From Alphaproteobacteria bacterium (lineage in GTDB: Bacteria; Pseudomonadota; Alphaproteobacteria; Paracaedibacterales; CAITNM01), in the NCBI GenBank assembly GCA_021298215.1, contig JAJTEE010000005.1, positions 62,001 to 126,000 of the forward strand: a DNA stretch of 64,000 bases, read 5' to 3'. Below, piece by piece: positions 16,684 through 24,989 of this stretch. Position 1 is the stretch's first letter. Each line of letters opens with the position of its first letter. A program made the position numbers and the translations under genes. The notes below the pieces were generated by a model, which saw nothing but the letters and a program-made list of their open reading frames with translations, was not told where the DNA came from and ran no database searches.

Positions 16684-17576
16684 CGGGCACTTTCCACCAT
16701 TTTTCCAACAAGCTGAGTAAAAGATATGCCTTGGTTTTTAGCAATTTGCGGCGCGAGGGATGTTGCGGTGAAACCTGGTTGGGTGTTGAGTTCAAGCACA
16801 GAGAATTTTTGACCATCAAACATCATGTCCACTCGTGAAAGACCTCTGCAACCCAATGCTTGGTATGCTTTAAGGGCAGTGTCTTTGGCAAGTTGTTCAA
16901 ATTCTTTTTCAATGGGCGCTGGGCACGTAAAGCAGGCTTCTCCTGGCACATACTTTGCTTGATAGCTAAAAATAGAAAATTTTTCATTGGGGCGAATTTC
17001 AATGGTACCTAGAGATACGCCATCAAGAACAGCTACGTGAATTTCACGAGCTTTGAGGTATTCTTGGACAATACAGTCATTGCCATAGGTCCAGTTCTTT
17101 TTCAGGTTATCCCAATCTTCATTTGACGTAAGCAATTGAATACCAACACTTGAGCCTTCATTGATGGGTTTAATAATGCAGGGAAAATCAAGTGGGCACG
17201 TCGTTTGAGCGGCAAGATTAATACGATGCGTTTCTGGAGTTGGGATATTGTGTTGCTTAAATAGTTGGTAAGAGTCCCATTTATCCATAGCCAGTTCTGA
17301 AGCTTTAACGCCAGAGTGTGTGTAGGGAATATTTAAATCGTTCAAGATTTGTTGGACAGTGCCGTCTTCGCCAACGGGACCGTGCAAGCAATTGAAGACG
17401 ACATCAGGCTTATGGGTTTTTAACTGAGCAATGAGCTCATCAAGATTACTTGGCAAATCGATTGTTATAGGTTTAAACCCAAGCTCTTCCAGAGCACTTA
17501 ACGTTGCTTTGCCAGAGTTTAGAGAAACTTCACGTTCTTTACCTGGACCACCTAATAAAACGACAACTTTTTTCAT
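16674..17576 (-). CDS. ddl: D-alanine--D-alanine ligase
   Basis: 300-residue ATP-grasp enzyme that makes the D-Ala-D-Ala dipeptide for peptidoglycan. LLGGPGKEREVSLNSG at the N-terminus, CLHGPVGEDGTVQ, KPINEGSSVGIQ near 135-150 and LELNTQPGFTATS at about 273-285 are the classic DdlB motifs. Its stop codon lies 10 bases inside ftsQ, so the two are translationally coupled. murB and murC, which precede ddl in most dcw clusters, are not upstream. The ddl-ftsQ pair indicates that this organism still makes a cell wall. Confidence 0.95.
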   Translation of the reverse strand: MKKVVVLLGGPGKEREVSLNSGKATLSALEELGFKPITIDLPSNLDELIAQLKTHKPDVVFNCLHGPVGEDGTVQQILNDLNIPYTHSGVKASELAMDKWDSYQLFKQHNIPTPETHRINLAAQTTCPLDFPCIIKPINEGSSVGIQLLTSNEDWDNLKKNWTYGNDCIVQEYLKAREIHVAVLDGVSLGTIEIRPNEKFSIFSYQAKYVPGEACFTCPAPIEKEFEQLAKDTALKAYQALGCRGLSRVDMMFDGQKFSVLELNTQPGFTATSLAPQIAKNQGISFTQLVGKMVESARCD

Positions 17577-17675
17577 ATAAGATATTATTTTTTGATTGAA
17601 GGTATATTACAGAAAAAAATCAATAAAGAGAATCAATATGATGATTTTTTTAGAATATATATGGTATTAATGGCA

Positions 17676-17720
17676 TTTGGCTGGATCCCGGCCTACGCCG
17701 GGAAGACTATAAAAAGCATA
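17676..17720. repeat. REP-like palindrome (CTGGATCCCGGC type)
   Basis: CTGGATCCCGGCCTACGCCGG and following GAAGACTAT. Perfect stem CCCGGC (17687-17692) and GCCGGG (17697-17702). The words ACCGGGAAAACTAT repeat just downstream as a partial second copy. Confidence 0.85.
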
Positions 17721-17756
17721 CCGGGAAAACTATAAAATGATTTGTTTGAAAAGAAA

Positions 17757-17797
17757 AACCCAATGCCTGATTAAGACATTGGGTTTTGATTTTTTTT
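17757..17797. terminator. Bidirectional intrinsic terminator
   Basis: AACCCAATG (17757-17765) pairs perfectly with CATTGGGTT (17777-17785). T8 follows on the plus strand and AAAAA precedes, giving T5 on the minus strand. It ends the minus-strand gene at 17796. Confidence 0.85.
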
Positions 17798-18737
17798 AAT
17801 TAGAAAGAGTAAGTTGGCTAGTTAGGGCTGCTAGAGCACTTTCATGCAAATCGCTAAACATGTCATGAGCTAGAGTTATTTCTAGTAACACAGGATCATG
17901 GCGAATATTCATATCGTTTTCCACTTGATTATTAATATTACATTTTAAAATTTCCGTAACAGCACTTAGAAGTGGCATTTCTGGGTGGGCTGATGGTAAT
18001 AGCATTACCGCGAGCTTAAGAGCTTTTCTATGCTCATACTCCTGATGCAGGAAACTCCAGGCAAAGCTTTCCAGCACTAATAAATTCGATAAAGCTGTGA
18101 AAGCTTTTGGATGCAATGATTCAAAAACATTATAGGAAAATATTATTTCTAAAAAATCCTCATTGTATATTGGTCTTCCATTTCCATAAGTAGTTGAAGG
18201 ATTGCAAAGACTATAATCCAAAATCGCAACAACCTTATTCATTAACGGCTGCATTTCCGGGTTCGTCGTGGGTGATCGCTTTGAAAGCTGATCTGCTGCT
18301 AGATAAAGGGCATCCATTTGTGGATACTCATGATGAGCAACATTATCTTTATCTAGTCCCTCTAATACTAATTGGTTTGTTAAAGCTGTTAAAGCGCCTT
18401 GATGCAAAGGCTGGAACATCTCATGATCTAAGGTTATTTTCACCAAGTCTAGATTGTATGCTGGGCCGTTAGCACCAATCAAAGGATGACGAAGGTTCCA
18501 GTCCAAAATTGACATTACCTTATTGTGCATCGCTGCCATTTCTGGGTGCGTTAAAGATGGTCTCTTTGAAAACTGCTCTACTGCCAGATTAAGAAAATTC
18601 ATAAAGCGATATTCGTGATTGGGGCCAAAATTATGAGCCATTGCCTCGTCTGGGGTTATGACTACTGCCTCATCTATAGCTTCTGCGCTCGCCCATAGAG
18701 ATGCTGCTATTAAAATGATGTGTTTTAATTTTTTCAT
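17796..18737 (-). CDS. Exported protein with three internal repeats of about 90 residues
   Basis: Unrecognised 313-residue protein. MKKLKHIILIAASLWASAEA is a Sec signal peptide. The mature part consists of three tandem units, each with HEY (or HEYP, HEYEHR), LAadqLSKR, HPEM with MNKVvaILDxsL, LdLvkItLdHeMFqpLHqgALtALtnQLvLe. The third unit is shortened near ML-PSAHPEM. The pattern is strongly helical, so a solenoid is likely. No known family was recognised. It stands alone between REP elements and has its own terminator. Confidence 0.78.
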   Translation of the reverse strand: MKKLKHIILIAASLWASAEAIDEAVVITPDEAMAHNFGPNHEYRFMNFLNLAVEQFSKRPSLTHPEMAAMHNKVMSILDWNLRHPLIGANGPAYNLDLVKITLDHEMFQPLHQGALTALTNQLVLEGLDKDNVAHHEYPQMDALYLAADQLSKRSPTTNPEMQPLMNKVVAILDYSLCNPSTTYGNGRPIYNEDFLEIIFSYNVFESLHPKAFTALSNLLVLESFAWSFLHQEYEHRKALKLAVMLLPSAHPEMPLLSAVTEILKCNINNQVENDMNIRHDPVLLEITLAHDMFSDLHESALAALTSQLTLSN

Positions 18738-18826
18738 GTCGCACCCTTCAAAAAATTTTGCTTCTTATTTGCTTTTTATATAGAGATTCAATTTTTAAAA
18801 GCAAGTTTTTTATATCGATGGCAGTT

Positions 18827-18860
18827 GGCTGGATCCCGACCTACGCCGGGAAAACTATAA
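18827..18860. repeat. REP-like palindrome (CTGGATCCCGGC type)
   Basis: GGCTGGATCCCGACCTACGC followed by CGGGAAAACTATA. It matches the copy at 17676 except for one base in the left arm, which weakens the stem. Confidence 0.8.
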
Positions 18861-18869
18861 GAAGCGTAT

Positions 18870-19787
18870 TTATTGGCGGAATAATACGAAACGTAACCAT
18901 TTAAGCGGCGGGAAGCGCCAGGCTTTGTGCTCGATATAGGACATGGAGGATTGCTGGTACGGCATGAGACTATAGCGTGCTTCTTGTGGGTGGCGATGTT
19001 GCCATTTAATAATAGGTTGGAAATCATTCTCAGGCAACGCAATTATCCGGTTGGGATGCTTTAAAAAGGTTACGTTTAGCAGGCTTTGATCGTGGTGATG
19101 CATGCCTTTTCCATAGCCTTTTATATAATTGGGGTTAAGGCAGAGATCTAACCAAGTTTTTACAAAATCACGCGTGACTTTACAATTACGAAATATCATT
19201 AGCCCAGCCCATAGTTCTCGCATTTTTGAAAAATCAGGATGCATTGAGACATGAAGTTCGGCTGCTACTTGGGGATCAATTGTTTTATTTAAGATGCTGT
19301 ATATTTCTTCAGTGTACCTGTAAAATACGGCGTCGTAGTCATGCAAATATTTCAAAATCGGTGCGAGGGAGCCCGTAAAAATCGCGCCAGAATCCGCATA
19401 CACGATGATGCTGCCTTCGGACGTATTTTCCAGCGCTTTTAAAATGAAATAGGGCTTCCACAACCAAAACCCTGCTCCAGATTTTTGATCAAGAATGGCT
19501 TTATGCTTTTGGTAAAAGGCTTTATCAATGTGTGAACGACGGTAATTAAAAATAAAATCAATGCCGCGGTTTAAGGCGGATTGCGCCAAGGCATTTTGGT
19601 TTTGGAAAAAAACTTCATGACCATCTGCGTAGGATACTAAATAAACGCCGTCGTGGTAGAGTTTTTCTGGTGCACCAAAATCTGGATGAGCAACGGAATC
19701 AATACTGCGCGTGGAAATGTCAAAAAGAGTGTAGCCAAGCTGCAGGCAGGCATAGCAGATAGAAAATAGGATGAGGAATTTTTTCAT
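18870..19787 (-). CDS. Putative exported or membrane-anchored glycosyltransferase-like protein
   Basis: 305 residues from the ATG at 19787; an in-frame start at 19799 would add four. The N-terminal hydrophobic segment FLILFSICYACLQLGYTLF is a signal peptide or anchor. The sequence GFWLWKPYFILKAL, followed by IVYADSGAIF (a DxD-like acidic motif), DAVFYRY, LWAGLMIFRN and HHHDQSLLNV, fits GT-A fold transferases of the GT8/capsule type (W-KPY, DSG, HxHDQS). Facing the outside would be unusual for a sugar-nucleotide-dependent enzyme, unless it acts in the host. Not certain. Confidence 0.6.
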   Translation of the reverse strand: MKKFLILFSICYACLQLGYTLFDISTRSIDSVAHPDFGAPEKLYHDGVYLVSYADGHEVFFQNQNALAQSALNRGIDFIFNYRRSHIDKAFYQKHKAILDQKSGAGFWLWKPYFILKALENTSEGSIIVYADSGAIFTGSLAPILKYLHDYDAVFYRYTEEIYSILNKTIDPQVAAELHVSMHPDFSKMRELWAGLMIFRNCKVTRDFVKTWLDLCLNPNYIKGYGKGMHHHDQSLLNVTFLKHPNRIIALPENDFQPIIKWQHRHPQEARYSLMPYQQSSMSYIEHKAWRFPPLKWLRFVLFRQ

Positions 19788-19800
19788 AGTTCTACTCACT

Positions 19801-19845
19801 GGACTGGATCCTCACGCCTTCTTCGAAGACTCAGGATAACGGGAA
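19801..19845. repeat. REP-like palindrome (TGGATCCTCACGC type)
   Basis: GGACTGGATCCTCACGCCTT then CTTCGAAGACTCAGGATAAC. It is similar to the copy at 33356, with a hairpin of CTTCTTCGAAG and outer TCCT...AGGA pairing. Confidence 0.65.
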
Positions 19846-19901
19846 TGGTGAACAAAGAAGTGTCAGTGACATAACAATTCATCGTTATGCTATCGATGCT
19901 A

Positions 19902-19935
19902 TTCACTGGACCCCGTTTTTCAACGGGGGGTCTAT
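19902..19935. repeat. REP-like palindrome (CTGGACCCCG type)
   Basis: TTCACTGGACCCCGTTTTTC then AACGGGGGGTCTAT. CCCCGTT pairs with AACGGGG. Confidence 0.75.
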
Positions 19936-19992
19936 AATTTCTCAACGGACGTGTGGCTATGCTCTTTATCAGAGATGATGAAACTTTTCTCT

Positions 19993-20025
19993 GAGCCCCG
20001 TTCCCGTTCTTCAACGAGACGTCGT
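19993..20025. repeat. REP-like palindrome, degenerate
   Basis: GCCCCGTTCCCGTTCTTC then AACGAGACGTCG. It shares the TTCTTCAACG-GACGTCG end with the copy at 24876. It lies between the glycosyltransferase-like gene and rdgB. Confidence 0.55.
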
Positions 20026-20043
20026 TTTTCGATGAGAGAGAGG

Positions 20044-20643
20044 TCATATTCGTCCTAATAGTTCTTGCTCAAACATCTTAAATGCTTTGACGCGGTGGGA
20101 TGTTTGCGCTTTTTCAACCTTAGTCATTTCGCCATAGGTGCGTGTATCATTCAAGGGGATAAACATGGAGTCATAGCCAAACCCATTTTCACCGCGCGCA
20201 GGCCATATAAGCGTGCCATGACTTTCAGCTTTGAAAATTTTTGAGGAACCATCAGGCCAAGCAACCGCTAGTACGCAGACAAAGTATGCATCTCGAGGTT
20301 TATCATCAAGTAAAGCATGAACTTTTTCACGAGCAGCGGCAAAATTACGATCTGGCCCTGCCCATCTGGCGGAATAAATACCTGGCATGCCACCAAGTGC
20401 AGGTACGACAAGACCTGAATCATCAGCTAGGGAAACATGTCCTGTCTTTTCAGCTGTATAACGGGCTTTTAAAAGAGCGTTACCTTCAAAAGTATCTTCG
20501 GTTTCTTCTGGTTCCTTTATGTTTAGATTTCCCGAACAGTTGATATGTAAGCCATACGGGGAAAGTAGAGTTTGTATTTCTTCTAACTTTCCCGTATTGT
20601 GCGTCGCTAAAATAAGTGTGTCGCCCGCCTTAAGCTGCAGCAA
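20044..20643 (-). CDS. rdgB: XTP/dITP diphosphatase (non-canonical purine NTP pyrophosphatase)
   Basis: 199-residue HAM1-family enzyme that cleaves dITP and XTP to keep deaminated purines out of DNA and RNA. LILATHNTGKLEEI at about 9-22 is the family start, followed by EPEETEDTFEGNALLKA, SLADDSGLVVPALGGMPGIYSAR with the catalytic Asp, and ENGFGYDSMFIP and SHRVKA at the C-terminus. The start overlaps the end of ald by 14 bases, so the two genes probably share a transcript. Confidence 0.94.
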   Translation of the reverse strand: MLQLKAGDTLILATHNTGKLEEIQTLLSPYGLHINCSGNLNIKEPEETEDTFEGNALLKARYTAEKTGHVSLADDSGLVVPALGGMPGIYSARWAGPDRNFAAAREKVHALLDDKPRDAYFVCVLAVAWPDGSSKIFKAESHGTLIWPARGENGFGYDSMFIPLNDTRTYGEMTKVEKAQTSHRVKAFKMFEQELLGRI

Positions 20644-21766
20644 GTTTTTCTCCCGAAAGAGCTTCCTCAGGTGCGATGTAGCTTAGACTCAAGCTTTCCG
20701 CTACAACTTTATGGGTAACGTGACCCTTGAACACATTCAAACCATTTAATAAGTGCTTGTCACTTAGAAGAGATTGCTTGTAGCCCTTATTTGCTAAAGC
20801 CATCGTAAATGGTAGTGTTGCGTTGTTTAAGGCAAATGTTGATGTACGAGCAACCGCACCTGGCATGTTTGCCACGCAATAGTGAAGAATACCATCAACT
20901 TCGTAGTATGGATCGGCGTGCGTTGTGGCACGGCTGGTTTCAAAACATCCACCTTGGTCAATTGCAACGTCAACAAGAACACTGCCTGGTGTCATGGTTT
21001 TTAACATGCTACGTGTTACAAGACGTGGAGCTGCTGCACCCACTACAAGAACTGCACCGATGACAAGGTCAGCTTTTGCGACAAGACTTTCAACGGTTGC
21101 CTGCGTTGAGAATGCTGTTTTTAAGCGACCCATGAACATCCAGTCTAATTCGTTGAGACGCTTTAGGTTACGATCAACGATGGTAACATCAGCACCAAGC
21201 GCTGTTGCCATACGTGCAGCGTTTGCACCAACAACACCACCACCAAGCACGACAACTTTTGCTGGCACAACACCTGGAACGCTTCCAAGAAGCATACCTT
21301 TGCCGCCTTGGCTTTTTTCAAGCATCCACGCACCAACTTGCACCGACATACGGCCAGCAACTTCGCTCATTGGCGCTAGAAGTGGTAAACCACCGCGTTC
21401 ATCAGTCACTGTCTCATAAGCAATGGCTACGCATTTAGAATTCACAAGACCTTTTGCTTGCTCTGGATCTGGAGCCAAATGGAGATAAGTAAACAAAATT
21501 TGGTTTTCGCGTAAAAGTCCATATTCGCTAGGTTGAGGTTCTTTAACCTTTACAATCATATCGGCTTTATCAAAGACTTCCTTAGCGTTGGAAAGAATTT
21601 TTGCGCCAGCCGCTTTATAGTCATCATCCGTTAAGCCAATGCCATTACCTGCATTTGTTTCCACGAATACTTCGTGACCTGCATTAACTAATTCTTTAAC
21701 AGATAGCGTTGTTAAACCCACGCGATACTCGTGATTCTTTATTTCTTTTGGAACACCAATTTTCAT
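20630..21766 (-). CDS. ald: Alanine dehydrogenase
   Basis: 378 residues from the ATG at 21766. An open frame extends 34 codons further upstream, but MKIGVPKEIKNHEYRVGLTT is exactly the family N-terminus. The enzyme interconverts L-alanine and pyruvate plus ammonia with NAD. Visible are VKVKEPQPSEY (substrate Lys), LLAPMSEVAGRMSVQ, the Rossmann motif VVLGGGVVGANAARMATALGA at about 167-187, and VDVAIDQGGCFETSRATTH. In an intracellular bacterium it may feed pyruvate from host amino acids. It overlaps rdgB. Confidence 0.95.
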   Translation of the reverse strand: MKIGVPKEIKNHEYRVGLTTLSVKELVNAGHEVFVETNAGNGIGLTDDDYKAAGAKILSNAKEVFDKADMIVKVKEPQPSEYGLLRENQILFTYLHLAPDPEQAKGLVNSKCVAIAYETVTDERGGLPLLAPMSEVAGRMSVQVGAWMLEKSQGGKGMLLGSVPGVVPAKVVVLGGGVVGANAARMATALGADVTIVDRNLKRLNELDWMFMGRLKTAFSTQATVESLVAKADLVIGAVLVVGAAAPRLVTRSMLKTMTPGSVLVDVAIDQGGCFETSRATTHADPYYEVDGILHYCVANMPGAVARTSTFALNNATLPFTMALANKGYKQSLLSDKHLLNGLNVFKGHVTHKVVAESLSLSYIAPEEALSGEKLAAA

Positions 21767-22049
21767 GTATTTACTTAATAAAAAACGATACATTTTAATA
21801 GCCGGTTCAATAAAAAATTTCAATAAAAGAATGGAATTTCTGAAAACGTAGAATGCAGAATTTGCCAAAATGAGTGTTCATAAAGTTCTTGCCACCAACA
21901 AACATTTTAATAAATTAACGAATAGGCAAGCAGAACATAAAAATCTCGTTGAGGAGCGCCTTCTAAAATAAAAAATTTCTTTCGATAGCCTAATGACATT
22001 ATTATGCCAAATGGCTATAACTTGGGCATTGTCTTAACAAGAAATCCCT
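21767..22049. other. Divergent intergenic gap, no element recognised
   Basis: 283 AT-rich bases between the divergent ald and oligopeptide-binding protein genes. It must hold both promoters. I saw no convincing paired -35/-10 boxes, repeat or RNA. Confidence 0.5.
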
Positions 22050-23927
22050 ATGTTACGTTTATCTTTCATTGCCCTTGCCGCTTTTTGTTTTTCTTTAGCG
22101 GCAGAAAAAAACCATGCAATGGCACGATTTGGTGCCCCTTTATACTCAAAGGACTTTAGTTATTTTCCCTATGTAAATCCCAACGCACCAAAAGGTGGAA
22201 CGTTACGATTAGGAACAATTGGTACGTTTGATACATCAAACCCGCATGCAATTAAGGGTACAAAAGCTGAAGCTGGCTTGATGTTATGCCTTGATCCTCT
22301 GATGATGCGCAATAGCGAAGAACCATTTACGCTTTATGGGCTAGTTGCTGAGTATGTAGATGTGGCCGCAGATAATTCGCAAATCACTTATTATCTTAAC
22401 CCTCACGCAAAATTTCATGATGGCACCCCAATTACTGCAGAAGATGTAAAGTTTACGTATGAATATCTGCGTGACCAAGGAAATCCTGCGTATAAACACT
22501 ACTATAGTAAAATCGAAAAAATTGAGATTATTGATACGCTAACAATACGGTTAACGCTTAAGAAAGAAGAAGATGGAAGATATAATTCCGAGCTTCCGTT
22601 TAATTTATCTTTATTGCGTCCTTTGCCAAAGCATGCACTAGAAGGAAAAGAACTTGCATCTGTTAATTTTCAGGAATGTCCTTGTTCAGGTCCCTACAAA
22701 ATTGGCGAGGTAGATTTAGGTCACAGTATTACTTACGAGAAAGTTCCAAATTACTGGGCAGAAAACCTGAATCTAACAAAAGGTATGAACAACTTTGACA
22801 AAATTCGTATTGATTACTACAAAACAACGCAGGCACAATTCCAGGCATTTACGGCGGGTGAGTTCGATGTGTTCTTTGAAACGAATCCGTCAAACTGGGA
22901 AACAGGATATGATTTTCCAGCAATTAAGGAAGGACGCGTAAAGAAAGTAGACTTATCGCACGAGCGCCCTGTGGCTGTGCGTACGATCTTGCTCAATTTG
23001 AAAAAGCCTATTTTTGCTGATTGGCAGGTTCGTAAGGCTCTTGCTTTAGCATTTGATTTTGATACGTTAAACAAGATGATTTTCTCAGGATCGATGTGTC
23101 CTGTAGATAGTTTGTTTGCCAACACCAGCCTTGCGCATAAGGGTGCTGCTGAAAGTGAAGAACTTAATATACTTGAAGCATTTAAAGACAAGGTTCCCGC
23201 TGAGCTGTATGAGCCAATGGTTAAAACAGGATTTATGCCTGCTCGCACAAAAGGCGATGGAGATCAACGTGAAAACCTAGATCAAGCAGGAAAATTATTA
23301 GATAGCGCAGGTTGGATTATTAAGGATGGTATGCGCGTAAACAAAGCTGGCGAAAAGCTCAAAATCGAAATTATGTATAAAGATTTGAAGCTTGAAAAGA
23401 TTGTATTGGCATTCAAAGAAAGTTTGCGCAAGCTTGGTGTTGAGCTAATCGTGCGTGTGATGGATAACGCTCAGTATGAAAACCGTGTAACGGATAGAGA
23501 TTTTGATATGATCATCCACACCTGGGCAAACGGCACAAGCGCTGGGAATGAGCAAATGCTTTACTTTTCACAAAAATCTGCAGAGGTTTCTGGAAGCAGC
23601 AATTATAACGGCTTGAAGGATCCTATTGCTGAGCAGTTAGCTTTAAATGTTACCGAAGCAAAAACACCTGAAGAGCTTGCACCGAGAGTACACGCTCTAG
23701 ATCGTTATATTATGTGCATGTATTACCAAATTCCGTTGTTTTACGATAATAAAAACAGGTTTGCGTACTGGGTGGATAAGCTGGCGTTTCCAGAAGTGCA
23801 TCCAAAGATTGGCACGAACGTGATGGCGTATGCGTGGCAGCCAGAAGGAGTGCAATCTGCGGCGACAGAAGAAAAACCAGGATTCTTTGCAAAGCTTAAG
23901 AAATTTTTCCAGTCGTTAGCTGGTTAA
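22050..23927 (+). CDS. YejA-like extracellular solute-binding protein, family 5
   Basis: 625 residues. A signal peptide (about 1-17) precedes MARFGAPLYSKDFSYFPYVNPNAPKGG, the YejA-type N-terminus; FHDGTPITAEDVKFTYEYL and ITYEKVPNYWAENL are SBP_bac_5 hallmarks. Such proteins deliver oligopeptides or microcin C-like compounds in the periplasm to a YejBEF ABC permease. The permease genes are not adjacent here, so either they lie elsewhere or the binding protein is an orphan. It is not a lipoprotein: no Cys follows the signal sequence. The C-terminal 25 residues form a short amphipathic tail. Confidence 0.92.
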   Translation: MLRLSFIALAAFCFSLAAEKNHAMARFGAPLYSKDFSYFPYVNPNAPKGGTLRLGTIGTFDTSNPHAIKGTKAEAGLMLCLDPLMMRNSEEPFTLYGLVAEYVDVAADNSQITYYLNPHAKFHDGTPITAEDVKFTYEYLRDQGNPAYKHYYSKIEKIEIIDTLTIRLTLKKEEDGRYNSELPFNLSLLRPLPKHALEGKELASVNFQECPCSGPYKIGEVDLGHSITYEKVPNYWAENLNLTKGMNNFDKIRIDYYKTTQAQFQAFTAGEFDVFFETNPSNWETGYDFPAIKEGRVKKVDLSHERPVAVRTILLNLKKPIFADWQVRKALALAFDFDTLNKMIFSGSMCPVDSLFANTSLAHKGAAESEELNILEAFKDKVPAELYEPMVKTGFMPARTKGDGDQRENLDQAGKLLDSAGWIIKDGMRVNKAGEKLKIEIMYKDLKLEKIVLAFKESLRKLGVELIVRVMDNAQYENRVTDRDFDMIIHTWANGTSAGNEQMLYFSQKSAEVSGSSNYNGLKDPIAEQLALNVTEAKTPEELAPRVHALDRYIMCMYYQIPLFYDNKNRFAYWVDKLAFPEVHPKIGTNVMAYAWQPEGVQSAATEEKPGFFAKLKKFFQSLAG

Positions 23928-23938
23928 GGTTTAGTAGT

Positions 23939-23972
23939 TAACTGGGTCCCGCTATCAAGTAGCGGGACGCCT
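23939..23972. repeat. REP-like palindrome (CTGGRCCCCG type)
   Basis: AACTGGGTCCCGCTATCAAG then TAGCGGGACGCC. Perfect 7-base arms CCCGCTA (23948-23954) and TAGCGGG (23960-23966). It lies just after the solute-binding protein gene and could also act in 3'-end formation, although no T-run follows. Confidence 0.85.
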
Positions 23973-24108
23973 TATATCTGATTCATTATAAAATATCCCT
24001 TCAATAATTGTGATAAAGCAGGAACTCTCAGCTAGCACTAAAATCTTCTTCACTTTTGGCAAACATGTTGTTAGCTTAGGCGAACGAATAGAAGAATAAT
24101 TAAATCAC

Positions 24109-24549
24109 ATGCGCTTAGCCCTTTATCAACCTGAGATTCCACAAAACGTCGGCACGCTGATCAGGCTTGGCGCGTGTGTAGGTGTGCCGATTGATATTAT
24201 TGAACCTACGGGTTTTGTGTGGAGCGATAAGCATTTGAAACGTGCGGGCATGGATTACGTAGAGTTAGCTAATGTTAAGCGTATTGAGAGTTGGGATGCA
24301 TACAAAACATTGAATGATTCTAAGCGTATTGTTTTGATTGATACTAAAGCCGATACAATTTTTTGGGATTTGAAGTTTAAACCTGATGATATTTTGATGT
24401 TGGGTAAGGAAAGTTCGGGCGTACCGGATGAAGTGTTTGCGGAAATTCCGCATCGCGTACGAATTCCCATGTTGCCTGACAGACGCTCTTTGAATATGGC
24501 TATTGCCGGTGCTATGGTGCTTGCAGAAAGTTTACGCCAAACTAGATAA
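24109..24549 (+). CDS. trmL: tRNA (cytidine(34)-2'-O)-methyltransferase
   Basis: 146-residue SPOUT methyltransferase that adds a 2'-O-methyl group at the wobble base of leucine tRNAs. MRLALYQPEIPQNVGTLIR, the GRESSG-like loop LGKESSGVPDEV at about 103-114, and RIPMLPDRRSLNMAIAGAM at about 124-142 are the three SPOUT motifs. The length is standard. Its last 32 bases are repeated exactly 442 bases downstream, in front of hemF. Confidence 0.94.
   Translation: MRLALYQPEIPQNVGTLIRLGACVGVPIDIIEPTGFVWSDKHLKRAGMDYVELANVKRIESWDAYKTLNDSKRIVLIDTKADTIFWDLKFKPDDILMLGKESSGVPDEVFAEIPHRVRIPMLPDRRSLNMAIAGAMVLAESLRQTR
24508..24539 (+). repeat. Direct repeat, copy 1 (trmL 3' end)
   Basis: The 32 bases from 24508, encoding the last residues of TrmL, recur without mismatch at 24950-24981. 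Similarity extends imperfectly about 7 bases to the left (TATT shared). Confidence 0.9.
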
Positions 24550-24588
24550 CAGCACGATACAGAATATTTTATTTAAGAGAAAGCTTTT

Positions 24589-24810
24589 ATGTGTAAATTA
24601 TTTTTAGGGATCTTTTTATTGAGCGCATGCGCTGCGGGATTTTCAACAGACATGGCGGCAGTTGGGCAAGAAATGGCGTTAGAGAATGCTGAAATGGTTG
24701 CTGAAGGAATTGTCGATGAAGTAACCAAAGACAAATATCCTGATCAGCAAGATGAAGATTCTGATAAATCAGAAGCAGAAAAGCCTGCCAAAAAGAATGA
24801 AGTAAATTAA
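24589..24810 (+). CDS. Small acidic lipoprotein
   Basis: Unrecognised 73-residue protein. MCKLFLGIFLLSAC ends in a lipobox (L-S-A-C, Cys14), so the mature product would be a lipid-anchored acidic peptide of about 60 residues: EMALENAEMVAEGIVDEV, then an Asp/Glu/Lys-rich tail. A second Cys at residue 2 is inside the signal. It sits between trmL and hemF and could have been left by the local duplication there. No function assigned. Confidence 0.6.
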   Translation: MCKLFLGIFLLSACAAGFSTDMAAVGQEMALENAEMVAEGIVDEVTKDKYPDQQDEDSDKSEAEKPAKKNEVN

Positions 24811-24875
24811 TACGTCGGCGTTTGCGTCTCTCCCCAAAAAAAATGTTGCGGAATCAGCTTTGCAATAGCGATATT

Positions 24876-24912
24876 ACCCACTGAATACCGTTCTTCAACG
24901 GGACGTCGTCTA
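24876..24912. repeat. REP-like palindrome, degenerate
   Basis: TACCCACTGAATACCGTTCT then TCAACGGGACGTCGTCT. CCGTT pairs with AACGG. It lies between the small lipoprotein gene and the trmL 3'-end duplicate. Confidence 0.6.
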
Positions 24913-24949
24913 TTTAGAAGGGTTGAACTGCTTGAACCAAGTTATTACG

Positions 24950-24981
24950 GGTGCTATGGTGCTTGCAGAAAGTTTACGCCA
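24950..24981 (+). repeat. Direct repeat, copy 2 (trmL tail duplicate upstream of hemF)
   Basis: Exact 32-base copy of 24508-24539. It overlaps the possible GTG start of hemF at 24951 and reads there in a different frame from that used in trmL. Confidence 0.9.
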
Positions 24982-24989
24982 GGTTCGAT

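Noticed and set aside
20809..21438. Plus-strand frames opposite alanine dehydrogenase
   Set aside because: Antisense shadows of a highly conserved gene; Gln/His/Arg/Leu-rich translation with no family match.
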